The translations under genes were made by a program, and so were the position numbers. Shown here piece by piece: positions 14,585 through 26,770 of a stretch of 64,000 bases of DNA. The notes beneath the pieces were generated by a model. It made no database searches. It worked only from the letters and a program-made list of their open reading frames with translations, and was not told the origin of the DNA. Position 1 is the stretch's first letter; every line of letters starts with the position of its first letter. The DNA is from Apostichopus japonicus (Eukaryota > Echinodermata > Holothuroidea > Aspidochirotida > Stichopodidae): assembly GCF_037975245.1 (NCBI RefSeq), contig NC_092567.1, positions 22,713,376-22,777,375 on the forward strand, read 5' to 3'.

Positions 14585-14735
14585 AAAATAAATAAGTTTT
14601 GAGTTTAGATTTGAAGGTAGTTACTGAAGGTATGTTGCGAATATTGAAAGTGCAAAGTATTCCAAAGTTTTGGTGCTGCGGATGTAAAGGCTCTGTCGCC
14701 ATAAAAAGATGTTTTTGATAGAGGTCCTGATTTGA
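14585..14735 (-). pseudogene. LINE ORF2 C-terminal fragment
   Basis: On the minus strand one frame reads KTSFYGDRAFTSAAPKLWN and, after a frameshift, RNIPSVTTFKSKLKTYLF. The pair (GDRAF..AAPKLWN followed by FKS.LKTYLF) is the C-terminal signature of CR1/L2-type LINE ORF2 proteins. Both halves are short and out of frame with each other, so this is a relic. Confidence 0.7.
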
Positions 14736-14934
14736 GAAGTATTTATTGTAATAGTACTCAGTAATGAGACAAGAAACATCACGGACACCCCTTATGACCC
14801 CCCCCCTCCCTGACCCCACCCTCTCTCCATCACACCAAGTTGATCGATAGCACGCTGCTTTGTAAGCGAACCAGAACATAGAACAACAGTATACTGGAGG
14901 TCGCAAAGATAAGCCAATATATATAGATACTTTT

Positions 14935-15060
14935 TAAGAAAAGTCGCTCTGGAAAGAACCTGGGCACGAAAACCAAACTACCGAACGACTGATCCGCTCT
15001 CAACCCCAGTCCCCTTGCATCGGGACTGTGACTGTATGATCATCGTCGGGTGTGCATCAC
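14935..15060 (+). repeat. Dispersed repeat, copy 1
   Basis: About 100 bp with ACCAAACTAC, ACTGATCC, CCCCAGTCCCCTTGCATCG and TGATCAT is homologous to 50637-50735. The family is not recognised. Confidence 0.6.
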
Positions 15061-16885
15061 CATTCCCCTCGAAAGAGAACATATACTACACATGATCTTA
15101 GCCAATATATATAGAGCTGCATAACTTTGTTGAAGTTAAGCTGCAATAATAATTATGTCGTATTGACTTAGGATGATCACTCGAAGAATTCCAGACTTTT
15201 ACAGGAGTGGAAACAGAAACAATGCTGATTGGAATCCAAACGATTTCAATGACTTTGCTAGGAGCTTTTGTTGATTCTGGTGAAGTTGTGTAACCGTATG
15301 TGAGTCTATACGGAGATACGACTGGAGAGAAAAGAGGTCGAAACACTTATAGTCAACATTACCTCATTACTGAATACAAATTTAAAAAAAAAGAAGCACT
15401 GAAGATTAAAGGCGGCAATTTGATAAGTGTAAGATATAAAGGGAAAGAAGGATATTGTGAGAACGAGAGGATCGCTCTTTATTATAATATGATAATGTGT
15501 TGTCGTTTGTCGAAGAACACTACGAAGGACGGTTGTTTGCCCTGCAGGCAGAAATATAGTGAGGCAGGTAAGAGGCAGCCGATAGAGTGGCCGGACGGCT
15601 TGGCGCACTGTAATAGCTGTAGAGCGAGACTCTCTTTGCATCAGGTTGCGCATGGAGGCGGACCATGCACGGCTTCCCGACTACTGCCTTTCGTAGACGC
15701 TGGCGCAAGCCTGTTGTCTAGTATCGGGATGGCGTTTCCGGGATGAAATTTGGAGTGAGTTAGTTGGTGGGTGTGGGGTGGGGTTGGTGTGGTTGTTATA
15801 TAATATTGGTCGCTTTTCTTTTTACTGTTTGTGGTTTGGGGTTGGCTTTTGGGGGCCGGTTTGTGGTGTTTTGTTTCTTTTGCTTCTGTTGGCCTTTGGG
15901 TCCGTGTCCTTTTCGCGGCACGTTAAACGCTGCGTTAGTGAGAGATTGATGGGTTTCAGTTTTCAGTTTTGCAGACTGGGATTGTTTTTGTTGACCTTTG
16001 GTCCGTGTCCGTTTCTTAGCACGTAAAAAGCACAGGTAAGACAATGCTGTTATGATATAATCTATGGATATGTATCAAATTGTATAGCCTTTCACGGGAA
16101 ATAAATCTGGCTGTAAATGTTTAAAACGCAAATGTTTCATAAAGCCCCATTATATTACCAAAGGTATATATATATATATTGGACAATGAACGAAGGTATA
16201 AGGAAAGGGTCGCTGTTGTCAGAAAGTCTCCTACGGGTATTCAATGAATAAGGGAGGAGGGGGGGGGGGGTATTACAGGGTTATCATATTTCATCCGTTG
16301 AAAAGTGGGACAATGCGTCCCTCCTTCCCCCTTTTGATGAAATTTTAGAGTTTAAATAGGGCTTCATATCGTTTTCCGCCAAGCCTATTAAGCCTAACTT
16401 ATGCGGCCACCGAAATATGTGTGTTGCACAAGATTTTATCATACTTCCGAACGGTCGCGTATCACACGTGTACTTTTTAAGTTTGCGCATGGTGAGAACA
16501 AAAAACAGTGATATTTTTGGAACGTCATAAAGACCTTTACAAAGTCGAAACAATTCAATTCACCGTTGCAGAACAAAATATTCTTCGTGTCAAAAAGGAA
16601 GAAAAATAAAAGAGGAGGGGGGAAAAAGCCCCGGACTCTCCCGATAAATCGTATTGTAATCCTATAGGAAAACTCAAGGCCATGCAGATACAAAACAGAT
16701 AGCGTGAACTTCCTATAAAAACTATGCATCATATTAGTGCTAAAAGGACGGACGGGTATCAGATTATGTTCATTAAAGTCAGTCTGCAATATATGTAGAG
16801 AATTGTAATTCATTTTGAGTACAGAATTGTTGGCAGGGATATGTTTGGCGGATCTATATGGGAAAAGTTATGATCAGTATGGTTG
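15061..16885. other. No gene recognised; one CG-rich block
   Basis: 15530-15745 is richer in CG than its flanks and open on both strands, but no domain is seen. A GGTCCGTGTCC(T/G)TTTC..(G/A)GCACGT phrase occurs twice (about 15899 and 16001), a local duplication. A G tract lies at 16258-16271. Confidence 0.5.
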
Positions 16886-16889
16886 CTAT

Positions 16890-16950
16890 GTCACGTGACA
16901 ATATCGGAGGGTTTCTTCGCCTGCCGACTGTTGGCACTGGGCTATATAAA
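16890..16950 (+). promoter_or_regulatory. Candidate promoter: palindromic E-box plus TATA box
   Basis: GTCACGTGAC (16890-16899) is a perfect palindromic E-box of the type bound by USF/MITF/TFE factors. TATATAAA follows at 16943-16950, a spacing usual for a proximal promoter and core TATA box. It lies about 2 kb upstream of DED exon A on the same strand, so it could drive a non-coding first exon of that locus. No matching donor was identified, and TATA-like words are common in this AT-rich DNA. Confidence 0.3.
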
Positions 16951-17866
16951 GTTATTATATACATGACGTAAAATCGAAAGTATTCAATCATGTCTTGCAA
17001 CAGCAATCCGTTCAAATGATTGATAAACTAAGGCCACATAATTGCTATAAAGAACGTTCCAACTTGTAACTTTTTAGTTATGGTCCGACCCACCATGTTT
17101 ATGTCAATTGTAAGAGGAATTCTCATGTACAGCTGTAAATATTTCTTTTTGTTATTTAAATGAGTTGTTCAGTGGAGTATTCTCTGTAATCGTTTGGGAG
17201 AGCAGACATGGCTACTCGCCAGCTCACTGTCTAGTTTTGCGGGCGGGGGGGGGGGGGAGATTAGTTTCGTAAATGGGAAGCTTTTTTGTTACAGATTTTC
17301 TTATATACATTTGACCGTAAAGGCAGGATTCGTCTTAAATTGAACAGAGACGGATAAACGCAATTAAACTGACACGATTTTATATGATCATAATACATAC
17401 AACCGAGATAATGTAATGTATTTGTCTCTTTTCGACAAGGTAGTTCTACTTATGCTGACCTAAGTGACCCGTGGACTCCACCGAAGCAATATATATAAAT
17501 ATATATACATAATTATCCATGAATTATTATATATTGTGTTGACAAACTTACACACGTCGTGATCAGGATGTCATTAGAGCCAAACTTATGGAAGTTGGCG
17601 CTATTCATCAATTATAATATAGATTAGTTATATTTTATATACGATGAGCAGCTTCCGGTTTCAGTTATCACCGAAGCAAGTTGTACAGTAACATACTGCA
17701 TAGTACCCTTTCCACGATACCACCGTTTCTTTCGAATTGGGTATTTCAGACTGATCTTTATGCTGTTGGCTGCATGTCAGAGAACATTAGCTTCTCAAGG
17801 AATTTGAAAAAGTGATTTGAAAGTTTTTGGTACTAATTTAGAATCCGTACCAATCGACCCTACTTC

Positions 17867-18000
17867 CTAACCCCTAACCCTATTCCCTACTTCCTTACCC
17901 TACTCCCTAACCCCTAACCATATTCCCTACTTCCTAACCATAATTCCTAACCCCTAACCCTACTCCTTAACCCTACTTTCTAACGCCTAACCTTATTCTG
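17867..18000 (+). repeat. Degenerate CCCTAA-like repeat
   Basis: About 130 bp made of CCTAACCCTA, CCTACTTCC and CCTTACCC variants. CCCTAA is the animal telomere word, but the array is irregular, with a looser 12-18 bp periodicity, so it may be an old interstitial telomeric stretch or an unrelated simple repeat. A GGTTAGGGTT pair occurs in the MITE at 28925. Confidence 0.6.
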
Positions 18001-18914
18001 CCGATTCGAAGTAAGCTATCCCATTCATATGGTACGGATTCTAAAGTTAGGCCAAGTTTTTAGTAAGTGTTTCGTCAAGGCTTTTTTTCTCAGGAGTTAG
18101 GCCTATACTGTCATACTAATTTAGGCCGTCGTAAGTAGCTTACGGGAGTGTAGGCCTATACTACAGTAGCCTAACGTTAGGCCTTAAAACTGTTTAGTTT
18201 AGTAGAATGATTAGGAGCAACGTCCCCATCAAGAACTGTGAGAAAAATTAGCTGAACACAAAAACATCAAATTCCTTTTAATATTCTTAAAATAAATCAA
18301 AGTAACAGTTTTTAAATTACTAAGCTCAGGCCTACATTAGTTTCATTGGAAGGTTTGCATGTATTGTTAGGATTGAATCCAAGTGTCAATCACAGGTATA
18401 GCCTAGGATAGTGTAAAACACGATGGATATTTTTGGCAGAGATCATGAACGTCATGGGTAATTCCCCGGTTGTCTCATCACCCATTTGAAATCAAAATGA
18501 TTCATTAAAGTGATCAAAGACTATAGCTTGAAGACTGATTTATCCAGTCATAGATTTAACTTCCAGCTTCGAAGCAATAAATGAATTAAGTTTTTCTTCA
18601 GCTACATATGTCCTAGTGATTGCAATAATATACATGTTAGCTCAGCATATACAGTAGCCCCTAGAAGGAACATAAATGAATGCATTGTTTTTTGTGGTTC
18701 CATCTAGCTAAAGTTTTGGCAAATAAGTTATATAATAGTCATGATTGTGTGAGTAGCAAAGAGATATTTTTTAGATTGTTGGAAAGGAATGCATGGTGCT
18801 GACTTGAGGATTTATCTGCACTAATGATCAGCTAATGATTGTAAAACGAATTATCTGCTTTTTAAATTTATTTGATTGTGTTTTAACTTTGGTCTTGGTT
18901 TCCATCAATGACAG

Positions 18915-19241
18915 GATCAAGACTACTTTGACCGAAGGCAGAGCAGAGGGCAATAGCAAACATCACCATGTCTGAACATAGGCTGATGCTCTTTAAGCTA
19001 TCACAGAGTCTTAACAAGAAGATTTGTGCTGATTTGGGTCAGCTCTATGGATTACCAGCTGGATTTTATGATGACATTGAGAGAAATACACCTGGCTTAA
19101 CTCTGATCAAAGCTCTGGAGCAGAGAAGGATAATCTGTGAGGATGCGAATATAATGAAAAAATTTCATGACAATTTGGTGATTGTGGAAGCACACACTTC
19201 AGCTAAAATACTTTGTGACTCTTATCCTCAGTGGAACACAG
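18915..19241 (+). CDS. DED exon A (paralogous death effector domain)
   Basis: The coding part is 18968-19241 (274 nt, 91 codons plus one base, phase 1), ending before GTAAGA; the open frame otherwise runs on into the intron. A candidate acceptor AG at 18913-18914 gives a 53-nt 5' UTR, and the ATG lies in CACCATGTC, a good initiation context. The protein has DED hallmarks: MLFKLSQSLN in helix 1, LGQLYGLPAGFYDDIE, and PGLTLIKALEQRRII. It is homologous to exon B but clearly diverged. Its phase matches the DD exon at 32545 (a 197-residue DED-DD product if exon B is skipped) and also the small exon at 21025 (a 114-residue DED-only product). It could be an alternative first coding exon of one gene or the start of a separate DED gene; the sequence cannot decide. 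Confidence 0.7.
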
Positions 19242-19664
19242 GTAAGATGAAAACATTTTACAAATATGGAAGATTGTATTGTACACATTTTCTTTCTTTA
19301 CAAGGACTGATGTCATGTTTAGTAACGTTGATCTATCTTATCACATAAAGTACAAGAAGCTTGTTGTTCAGGTCAATGGTCATTTCAGGACAGCCTGTGT
19401 CATTGTGAATTTATTGTTTGTCACATCACACTGCTTTTCACTGTATTACTAATATCAAGTATGTTGTACATCAGGTTTATATGCAGAAAATAGCTGAATG
19501 TTACATCATCAAAACCACTATGCATTTTTGCATTATGGTCTTTCTGAGTATGATGAAATCTACTGCCAAAGGCAGAGTGGCAGCCCTGGTGGCTGGTGCT
19601 GAGCATGTCATGTCCACAACCCTTATCCACCATGCAATACTATGACTGAAATAAATAGGACCCA

Positions 19665-19875
19665 GCTGCCTGGCATGCATATATGGTCCCGAGTTTGAGT
19701 CACTCCAAGATTAATTTATGTTGTCTAGTTACAGTCTAGTTGTTGACAATTGACAATTCATAATCATGGATGTTAAAATATGAATCTAAGAGACTGACTT
19801 CGGTCAGCTTGCTGCTTTGATAAGCCAATGATGGCTTCTTCGCGAGTTCCTGCTTGCAGGAGGATCCAAAATACA
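19665..19875 (+). repeat. SINE copy in the intron after DED exon A
   Basis: It holds a tRNA-like B-box region (TCCCGAGTTTGAGTCAC), a central TGACAATTCATAATCATGGA, and an end reading TTCGCGAGTTCCTGCTTGCA then GGAGGATCC. It is the same family, in the opposite orientation, as 36413-36632. Confidence 0.7.
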
Positions 19876-21024
19876 TATATATCTTATTAAAATGGTCCAT
19901 TAAACCATATATTGTATTTGCCAATATATGACTATGCACACCACAAAGTGTGTTTTTAGGTGGCGCTACCCAGCCTACCCTAGTGGTGACACAAAAACCT
20001 GCACAAGCTCTCTCTTATAGTTTTCACTCTTTTGAGCCCTTTTTGAACTTTGTGATGTACAACATGAATTTGAGATTGCATCACCAGATGCCCTTATGAT
20101 TAACAATGGAGATTTCAAGTTCAACTACCACAGCTTCAGAAAGAGCAATGTACATTTCTATGAACATGTTACCTGCGAGGTACAGCTACCCTGGATTTGC
20201 TCTATTCAAATGTAAAGGACGCATACAGTTCCATTCAATGACCACCCCTTGGCAAAGCCGATCATAACCTGAATAATTTTTAAATAATCTCTGCAAATTG
20301 TCATATTTTAATGTTCGTCCTGAAAATTTTGGATATCGTCTCTATAATGGTAAACTTACAGGGGTTTGGGTGCTACTGCTTCATATGTTGTCATGGCAAT
20401 GTGAATAAAACTGAAAAGAATCGTGTTGATACAGTAGTAGTGTCAAGAATGTGGAAATAGTGGATGGGGGTGTCTCAGCCTTAAGTCGACTTTAGTCTAC
20501 CAGTGCCTCCTCTACAGTCCAAGTTAGACTCCATATGAGATGATTCTAGCCATCCTCTTCAAGATTTACTTCATGATAGGCAAATAAACACTATTAAACA
20601 GAGGCATTGGCAGGATGAGACTCCTGAGTCTCCAAACAAAAAAAGCACCGAGATTATTTAATAAAATAATAATAATATAAAGCATTTATATAGCGACTAA
20701 CATCACAAAGGCCACTAAGCGCTTTACAGTAAAAGGTGAAACGGAAAAATGCAAAACTACAAAACTGCAAAATAACAAACAACGAATAAAAACACTAAAA
20801 AACACCTAAAAGAACAGGAGATACAAATAGACATGGTAAAAAGGCGGTTAAAGGTATAAGAAAGTTAAAGTATGGAAAAAGTTATAAAATGTCATTGTTA
20901 AAAAGATATGTTTTTTTTATGTTTTTTTTATTTCATCCCGCCTGCAAGGAAGCTTTCTAATGAAATCTTTACTTCATGTTTTATACACTTTAAACATATT
21001 ATTTATTTTCTTTAATTGCTGCAG

Positions 21025-21095
21025 CAGCGCCTTCAATCAAAAATGAAACCACAGAACATGGAGGTCCAGTAATGAAACCTTTCAATAATTGGTGA
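21025..21095 (+). CDS. Possible tail or linker exon after DED exon A
   Basis: A long pyrimidine-rich stretch ending GCTGCAG precedes this segment. Spliced from exon A in phase 1 it reads AAPSIKNETTEHGGP, then VMKPFNNW and a TGA at 21093-21095. As a terminal exon it would give a 114-residue protein made of a DED and a short polar tail. A donor-like TTG|GTGAGG lies just before the stop at 21091, so it could also be an internal exon in phase 2, but phase 2 does not fit the DD exon at 32545. The segment is short and has no recognisable domain, so it rests on splice signals and frame only. Confidence 0.35.
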
Positions 21096-21312
21096 GGCTC
21101 TCAACTATTTCTAAGAGTAAAAACTGGCAGTTTTTTAGATAATTTGTATACTACATCTTTTGCTTACTAATGAAAACAGTCAAAGTTGGCTCTCAATTGA
21201 TAAGTTTCATTTCATTTCATTTTCATTTCATTTTCATTTATTGAAACCAGTATAAATATAGCATATTTATAAAAAGGATTACACATGTCAAACTAAAAAT
21301 AAATAAAAATGA

Positions 21313-21490
21313 AAACTATAATAGATAAGATGTTCAAATGATTGCACATCAAGAAAGCGTTAAAACTATATACATTACTAGAACTAGATGAAACAATTAA
21401 AGAATATGAAAACCGTGATAGATAAGATGTTCAAAAGATTGCACAACAAGAAAGTGTTAAAACTATATACATTACTAGAACTAGGTGAAA
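21313..21490 (+). repeat. Tandem duplication of about 95 bp
   Basis: GATAAGATGTTCAAA.GATTG, then CACA.CAAGAAAG.GTTAAA and ACTATATACATTACTAGAAC are present twice (from about 21326 and from about 21420) with few differences. Just upstream is an ATTTC/ATTTTC simple repeat (21208-21242). Confidence 0.8.
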
Positions 21491-21776
21491 CAATGAGTAA
21501 AATTAAATGAGAGGTTCCAAATGACCAAATTGAATGTATATTGCAGCACGGTAGATGAAAGAGTTCTTTTAAAGTTGAATTCTATATTTTGGCAAGATAT
21601 GAGGGTTCCTAAGATTCCTGGTAGCTTTCACCAACAGACAATTAAGTGGCCCATGTAGTGGGTGATCTTTGTTATCTCTAATTTTATTTGTCATCCTTAC
21701 AAATTCGTTCTTTGCAGCTGTGTTTACTTGATCCTTCAGTGATAGCTGGCTTACATTCAATATACGTGAAGTATAC
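21490..21776 (-). pseudogene. Possible LINE ORF2 C-terminal relic
   Basis: On the minus strand an open stretch reads NVSQLSLKDQVNTAAKNEF, then NKIRDNKDHPLHGPLN and LPKYRIQLFKRT. The order of a HPL motif followed by a RYR.SF-like motif is reminiscent of the C-termini of non-LTR retrotransposon polyproteins. The match is weak and the family uncertain. It lies between a tandem duplication (21313-21490) and the TTAA-flanked MITE. Confidence 0.3.
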
Positions 21777-21780
21777 TTAA

Positions 21781-22388
21781 AGCAGCATTTTGCGTTTGGT
21801 CGCCGTTTTCTACTTTATTGACGTGTCCATCGATTTTTTTACATATATCAATCACAAAACAGCAAACTAAGATATTAGCCAAGTTTTTTTCCTGCCAACA
21901 ACTTTAATTGGCGAGTAATTAAGGATATTTGCAGATAATGAGAAGAGTGTCCTTGACAAATTCCACAGTTAAAATTAATCGCATACAGTTCCGCCAAACC
22001 CATTAGTTTGAATTCAACCAATCAGAGATGCAGGTTTAGTTATGAGCCGTTGCTAAATATAGATTCAAGACTTTGCGTTGGTACAACCAGGGAGATGTAA
22101 TGGAACTCCCTGGTACAACTGCAATATAGACTGTACACAAATCAAGCATGGTGTTGTATTGGTCAATGACTTTTGTAGTGTTTAAATATTCATATTATGG
22201 GCGAGGTTTATTGGGTTCTAACAGTAAATATCTTGGAGAAAAACAAAGTTGAGAATTGCCAGTTTTTCGACTTTTATGCCACCATGTGAAGTAAGATTTA
22301 AATAGATAAGCTAGTTATGTATGTCGTTATGACATAGTGGAGTCAGTGAGGTTGAGAAAAATCATAGAAAAGGACGCAAATTGCTGCT
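21781..22388. mobile_element. TTAA-flanked MITE with long inverted ends
   Basis: The left end AGCAGCATTTTGCGT and the right end ACGCAAATTGCTGCT are inverted repeats, and both sides are bounded by TTAA (21777-21780 and 22389-22392), the target site of piggyBac-type transposons. Near the right part lies a small stem ACCAGGGAG/CTCCCTGGT (about 22087-22114). The element is 608 bp with no coding capacity. It lies between the two DED exons. Confidence 0.6.
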
Positions 22389-23309
22389 TTAAGTCAAAAT
22401 GTCAAAACCATGATTGTGCTGATGAGATAAAAGATGTTTAATATCGTCTTCACTTATGGTTGCCTACTGCATGTCAACAACAAATTAAGGTTTTTCATCT
22501 GGAGCTGGAACTTTTTTGATAGAAACAGCTTAGGAGAATTTGAATTTTCTCTGGAGCAATATGAAACTGGTTTGGAGCTACAGTATTTCCAACTTTTGCC
22601 ACATTTTCAATATAATGGTGGAAAATTCATGGGATCTGTAGCAAAACCGTCTACTAGTACTTTGTTTAGCTGAATAAGGATCCTGATTCTTTGGATTCTT
22701 AGGAATTTTTTTTGTACTGTCATTTCTATATTCTTCAGAAAACAGGATATGTTTTTGAAAAGTTCTTTCGTCTGTCTGAAAAGCGAGCAGGAGCTAATGT
22801 GCTCAGAGTAAATTAAATTTGTTTTGTTAATTCAGCAAAACACAGGAAAAGAATAAGTTTATCAGAATTACCTTAAGTCAGGATGTATCATTGTTGATCT
22901 TTTTGCTTAATTTCAGAGTGGGAGTTCAAGACAGTGTGAAGCCCGGAGATTGCAAAGAGTTGAGCGTTAAGAAAAATTCTTATCTGTTATTACGCACAAT
23001 AATCATGGGCTTGAAGCAGAGCTTGAAGAGGTCACTCATTTATACTATTTTTTTTAAAAACTACAGACTTAGGTTTATTAAAAAACGATAGCAATTTTAA
23101 AGGCCATTTGACAATCTTTCCCTGTCAGGTATGGACTTCTTGGTTCTTTCTCACGTAATTATTATTAAAAGAGGGGGGGGGGGGGATCAGCAGGAGGAGG
23201 GAGATGCATTTATTTGTAGTGTTACATAAGTAACATCTTGACAATTTTTTGATGGAATATATGCGATGGTGATTGCGTGTGTGTGCGTGTGTGTGTGTGT
23301 ATATGTGAC

Positions 23310-23940
23310 GCCCTTGACTCGTAAACACGATAACTCAACAATGGCAAGTTGGATTGAAGTGATACTTGCTACATAGATGCGCCATACTGAGTAGAAGAAC
23401 CAAATTGATTTTGATGCTCATCTCATGAATAATTAGGAGGTCACGGGGTCAAACGTAAAAATCTCCAAATGCTAATAACTCCGCAACCAAAAGTCAGTAT
23501 TTATTTACACTTGGTATTAATGTGTTGGTAGATAGCGGGTTCATGGTGATTTATGTTCAAATTGATATTATGCTTTTATATTAGAGGGCCGGGATTGAGT
23601 TTTTTTTCACTAAAATAGCTTATAAACATGGTAACTGAACAATGACAAGTTGGATTGAAGTCACACTAGGTACATATATGTGCCATAGTGAGTAGAAGAG
23701 CCCTCGTGATTTTGGTGCTCATCTCAAGAATATTAATGAGGTCACAGGGTCAAATGTAAACTTTTTCAGAATTGAATCATACTTTGTGTGAAGGTGTTGG
23801 TAGATAGCGGGAACATGATAATGTATGTTCAATGTGATATTATGCACATTTATTATGGGGCAGGGCTTGAGTTGATATTTGCTAAATATAGCTTGTTTAC
23901 ATGGTAAGTTAACATATTTAGTAGGTAGGTCCACAGTCAG
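23310..23940. repeat. Tandem pair of about 300-bp units of the dispersed repeat
   Basis: GACAAGTTGGATTGAAGT-type sequence followed by ACATA.ATG.GCCATA.TGAGTAGAAGA occurs near 23340 and again near 23640, and a degraded third start near 23895. Each is followed by GAGGTCAC.GGGTCAAA.GTAAA. This is the same kind of unit as at 34.7-36.2 kb. It lies in the intron region between the two DED exons. Confidence 0.55.
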
Positions 23941-26079
23941 TGAAAGAACCTTCTGATCAATTTAATCAACAATGAAGAAAGCTTGGAATTATAATCTCAA
24001 ATTTTTGGCAAGGAATCACAATTAGCCCACTGGCTTTCTGGTTTCTTTAATTATTCAAAAGCACACCATTTTTTATGTTAATTAGAACACAGGTTTAAAT
24101 TGACAGTTGAGTTTGTTTTGTAGATGATCCAGTATCCATTTTCTGAAATTTTCATAAATATGTTCATATTGGTAACAGGTGTTGGTCAAAGTAATTAAGT
24201 ACATGAGTAATTAAATAGGTGTTAAACTTTTATCTTACTGTACTGGTGGATTTGTTGATGTATCGATATTTGGTTGTGAACAACGTTCAGTTAGGTCAAA
24301 GGTCCAAATATTTTTGCAAATAACTGATAACTGAAATATGCTGCAATGATTGCCAACAATTAGAGTAAAATAGCTGTTTATATTTTAAATCATTTTACAG
24401 ATTGAATTTTCTTTATTTTTTTTATGTTGAACTACCTTTATGTTTTTCCTATCTTAAATATTAATTATTATCCTAAAGTGAAACAATCTTTTCTTTGTGT
24501 TTTCTCATAATTTGGAAATGTTTTTTTAATGTTACGTTCACACAGTACTTGTGTGTGTACCTTGAAGACCATCAAGTTAGGTTGAGTTTCAGTGCTACTG
24601 GTTTAAGTCTTTCGACATCATTATGAACAAAGTGGCTGAATTACTGAGTCTAAGAGATGGGTTCGTTCAGTCCTTTGGTTTGTCTGGTTTATACTCTTAC
24701 TGTGGCATCATTATTAACTGTTTAAGCTGTTTTGAGCTGTTTTTATTTTGGGTTATCATTTTGCAAAGTCCTAAACAAGTCATTGAATATTCATAAATAT
24801 TGACGTTAATTTGAATCCAACCTAGAGATCTATATGATTGCTTTAATACAGCAATTTCGTCCCACTCAGACAATTTTATCGTGCCAAAAATATTTTACTT
24901 TAGTATATTATATTGTTTCATTTACAAGTCATCATGAATAAGGTCATTTTTCCCACCGATGTAACTCGGTGGTCAGGACTACAGTTTGTTTTTTCCCTTT
25001 CATGTTTCTGCTGTTTCCTTTTGTGGTGGAACATTATCCCATGAGATTGAAGGGAATTCAGCACAAAATGTACTTTTAAAGTCATCTGTTCCAGACAATT
25101 ATAGTGTCACATGAAACTTCAATGTGCAAGTATTCTGAAGTTTTGCGAGGGGGGAGGGGAAGGTAGAGGGAAAGAGAGAGAGAGAGGGGGGGGGGATTTG
25201 CCAATTGACTTGTTTTGAGTCATAACTACAGTAATAAAATAAGAAGTAAAGAATTACATCCCTGCAACCTCTGTTAGTAGCAGTCCAGACCCAGTACAAT
25301 AGCAACACAATTTCCTCAGCAAACTATATACTTGGGAGCTGTACAACTGAATAGAGACCTGTGCATTGTGGTGTGCCATTTCTTCCATCTATTCTGCTTT
25401 GTTCATGGATTCCAAAAGAGATTCTTTTCTACAGTATAAAGCAACTCTTAAAACATGATAGAAATTACAGATTGGTCTCTTACAACTCTGGGCATCAATA
25501 ATTTTGGTCTCAAAGATTGGCTGTTCAATTAGAGGAGTTGAAATTTGTTGCCCACCACACTTCCTGCTGGGGGGTGGGGGGAGTGATAGGAGGGGCGGGG
25601 CAGAGCAGTTATGGATTGCTGATATGGTGAATCACTATTTTGCTTTTATTTTCAATTTATATTTTGAAAATATTTAAATGTTTACCAGCCTCCTCTTCTC
25701 GGTAAGTGACGGTATGGTATGGCTCATTAGATGTAAAACAAACGTATGTTAATATTTTTGTTTAATTTGTAATTCATAGATCATGAAATACCCATTAATT
25801 TATTTTTACTCGATTGATTTCCCTGACGCATCTCTGTATAAGAATTAGTGGCATGCCCAAAAGGGGGACTGATGGGTCCATGCCCCTAACCCACCTCTGT
25901 TCATCAGTGGGGGGAGATGGTTCAGCTGGAGAATTTTGCATTTGGCCCAGGAAGAACAGGACCACTACTATAGGTGTACCCCACTCCCCTTTTCTTTTCA
26001 AACACACAAAAAGGGTTTATTAGCAACACCTATCTTAGGGCTACTTCTATAGACCTAACTTATAGTCTACATACACCTC

Positions 26080-26770
26080 AGAATGAACTAATGTGACAAC
26101 TATATTTTAAACAAAATATTCCGGGGGGGGGAGACCACCACCACCCCACACAGGGGACAGCTTCAAGGACCCCAACGCAACATCCCCTCCATGATGAAAT
26201 CCTTCATTTGCCTCTGGCCCCTCCCATAAAGATTCAGACCCTTACCTTAATCAGTTGGGGTGAAGTTTGAGTTAATTATTATTTATCACCGCAACCTTTC
26301 ATTTATAACTACTTATGAAAACCTGAAATATAGAGAATAACTTAATTCTCAGAGTTCACCATTTGACTTCTACCAAAAAAAAAAAAATAATAATAATCCT
26401 GTCCATGGAAGTTGGCTTCAATGACTCCATGATAGCACCCCCTACTTTATAAAATCATTCATTCACATCAGTCTCTCACATAATGACTCAGGTCATTTAA
26501 GTTTGTCAGGGCAATTTTTGAGTTTATCATTATTTCTTAGCAGCTACTTGTATAGACTTAACATTTATTCCTCAGAATGCACCATATTGTTGTTTGAAAC
26601 CCCTACATAGGGGGTCAGGCAACAATATCCCCAAAATGCAGACCCTGACCACCTTTATAGAAACCATTCGTTCACCTCCAGGCAGCGCTTCCAGAAAAGT
26701 TCAGCTCCAGATCTTAATCGGTCTGGGGAAATTTGAATCACCTTTCAAATCCTGTGATGCCAAAGATAAG
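26080..26770 (+). repeat. Decayed tandem repeat, three units
   Basis: Three units of roughly 230-270 bp share CTCAGAATG or CTCAGAGTT followed by CACCATTTG-like sequence (26078, 26348, 26573), a poly-C/AC-rich segment, ATTCATTCAC and TTAATC.GT..GGG.AA.TTTGA. The units are strongly diverged, so the array is old. An open stretch at 26594-26848 lies across the third unit and is probably fortuitous. Confidence 0.5.

Noticed and set aside
15300-15746. 148-residue gene
   Set aside because: No domain, no clean splice borders, and the opposite strand is open over the same block; kept only as an unexplained CG-rich segment.
17867-18000. True telomere or chromosome end
   Set aside because: The CCCTAA-like repeat is short, irregular and interstitial, with normal sequence on both sides.
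22891-23091. Additional exon of the DED locus after TTTCAG at 22917
   Set aside because: Joining it to the 21025 exon in phase 2 creates a stop codon at the junction, and no domain is visible.
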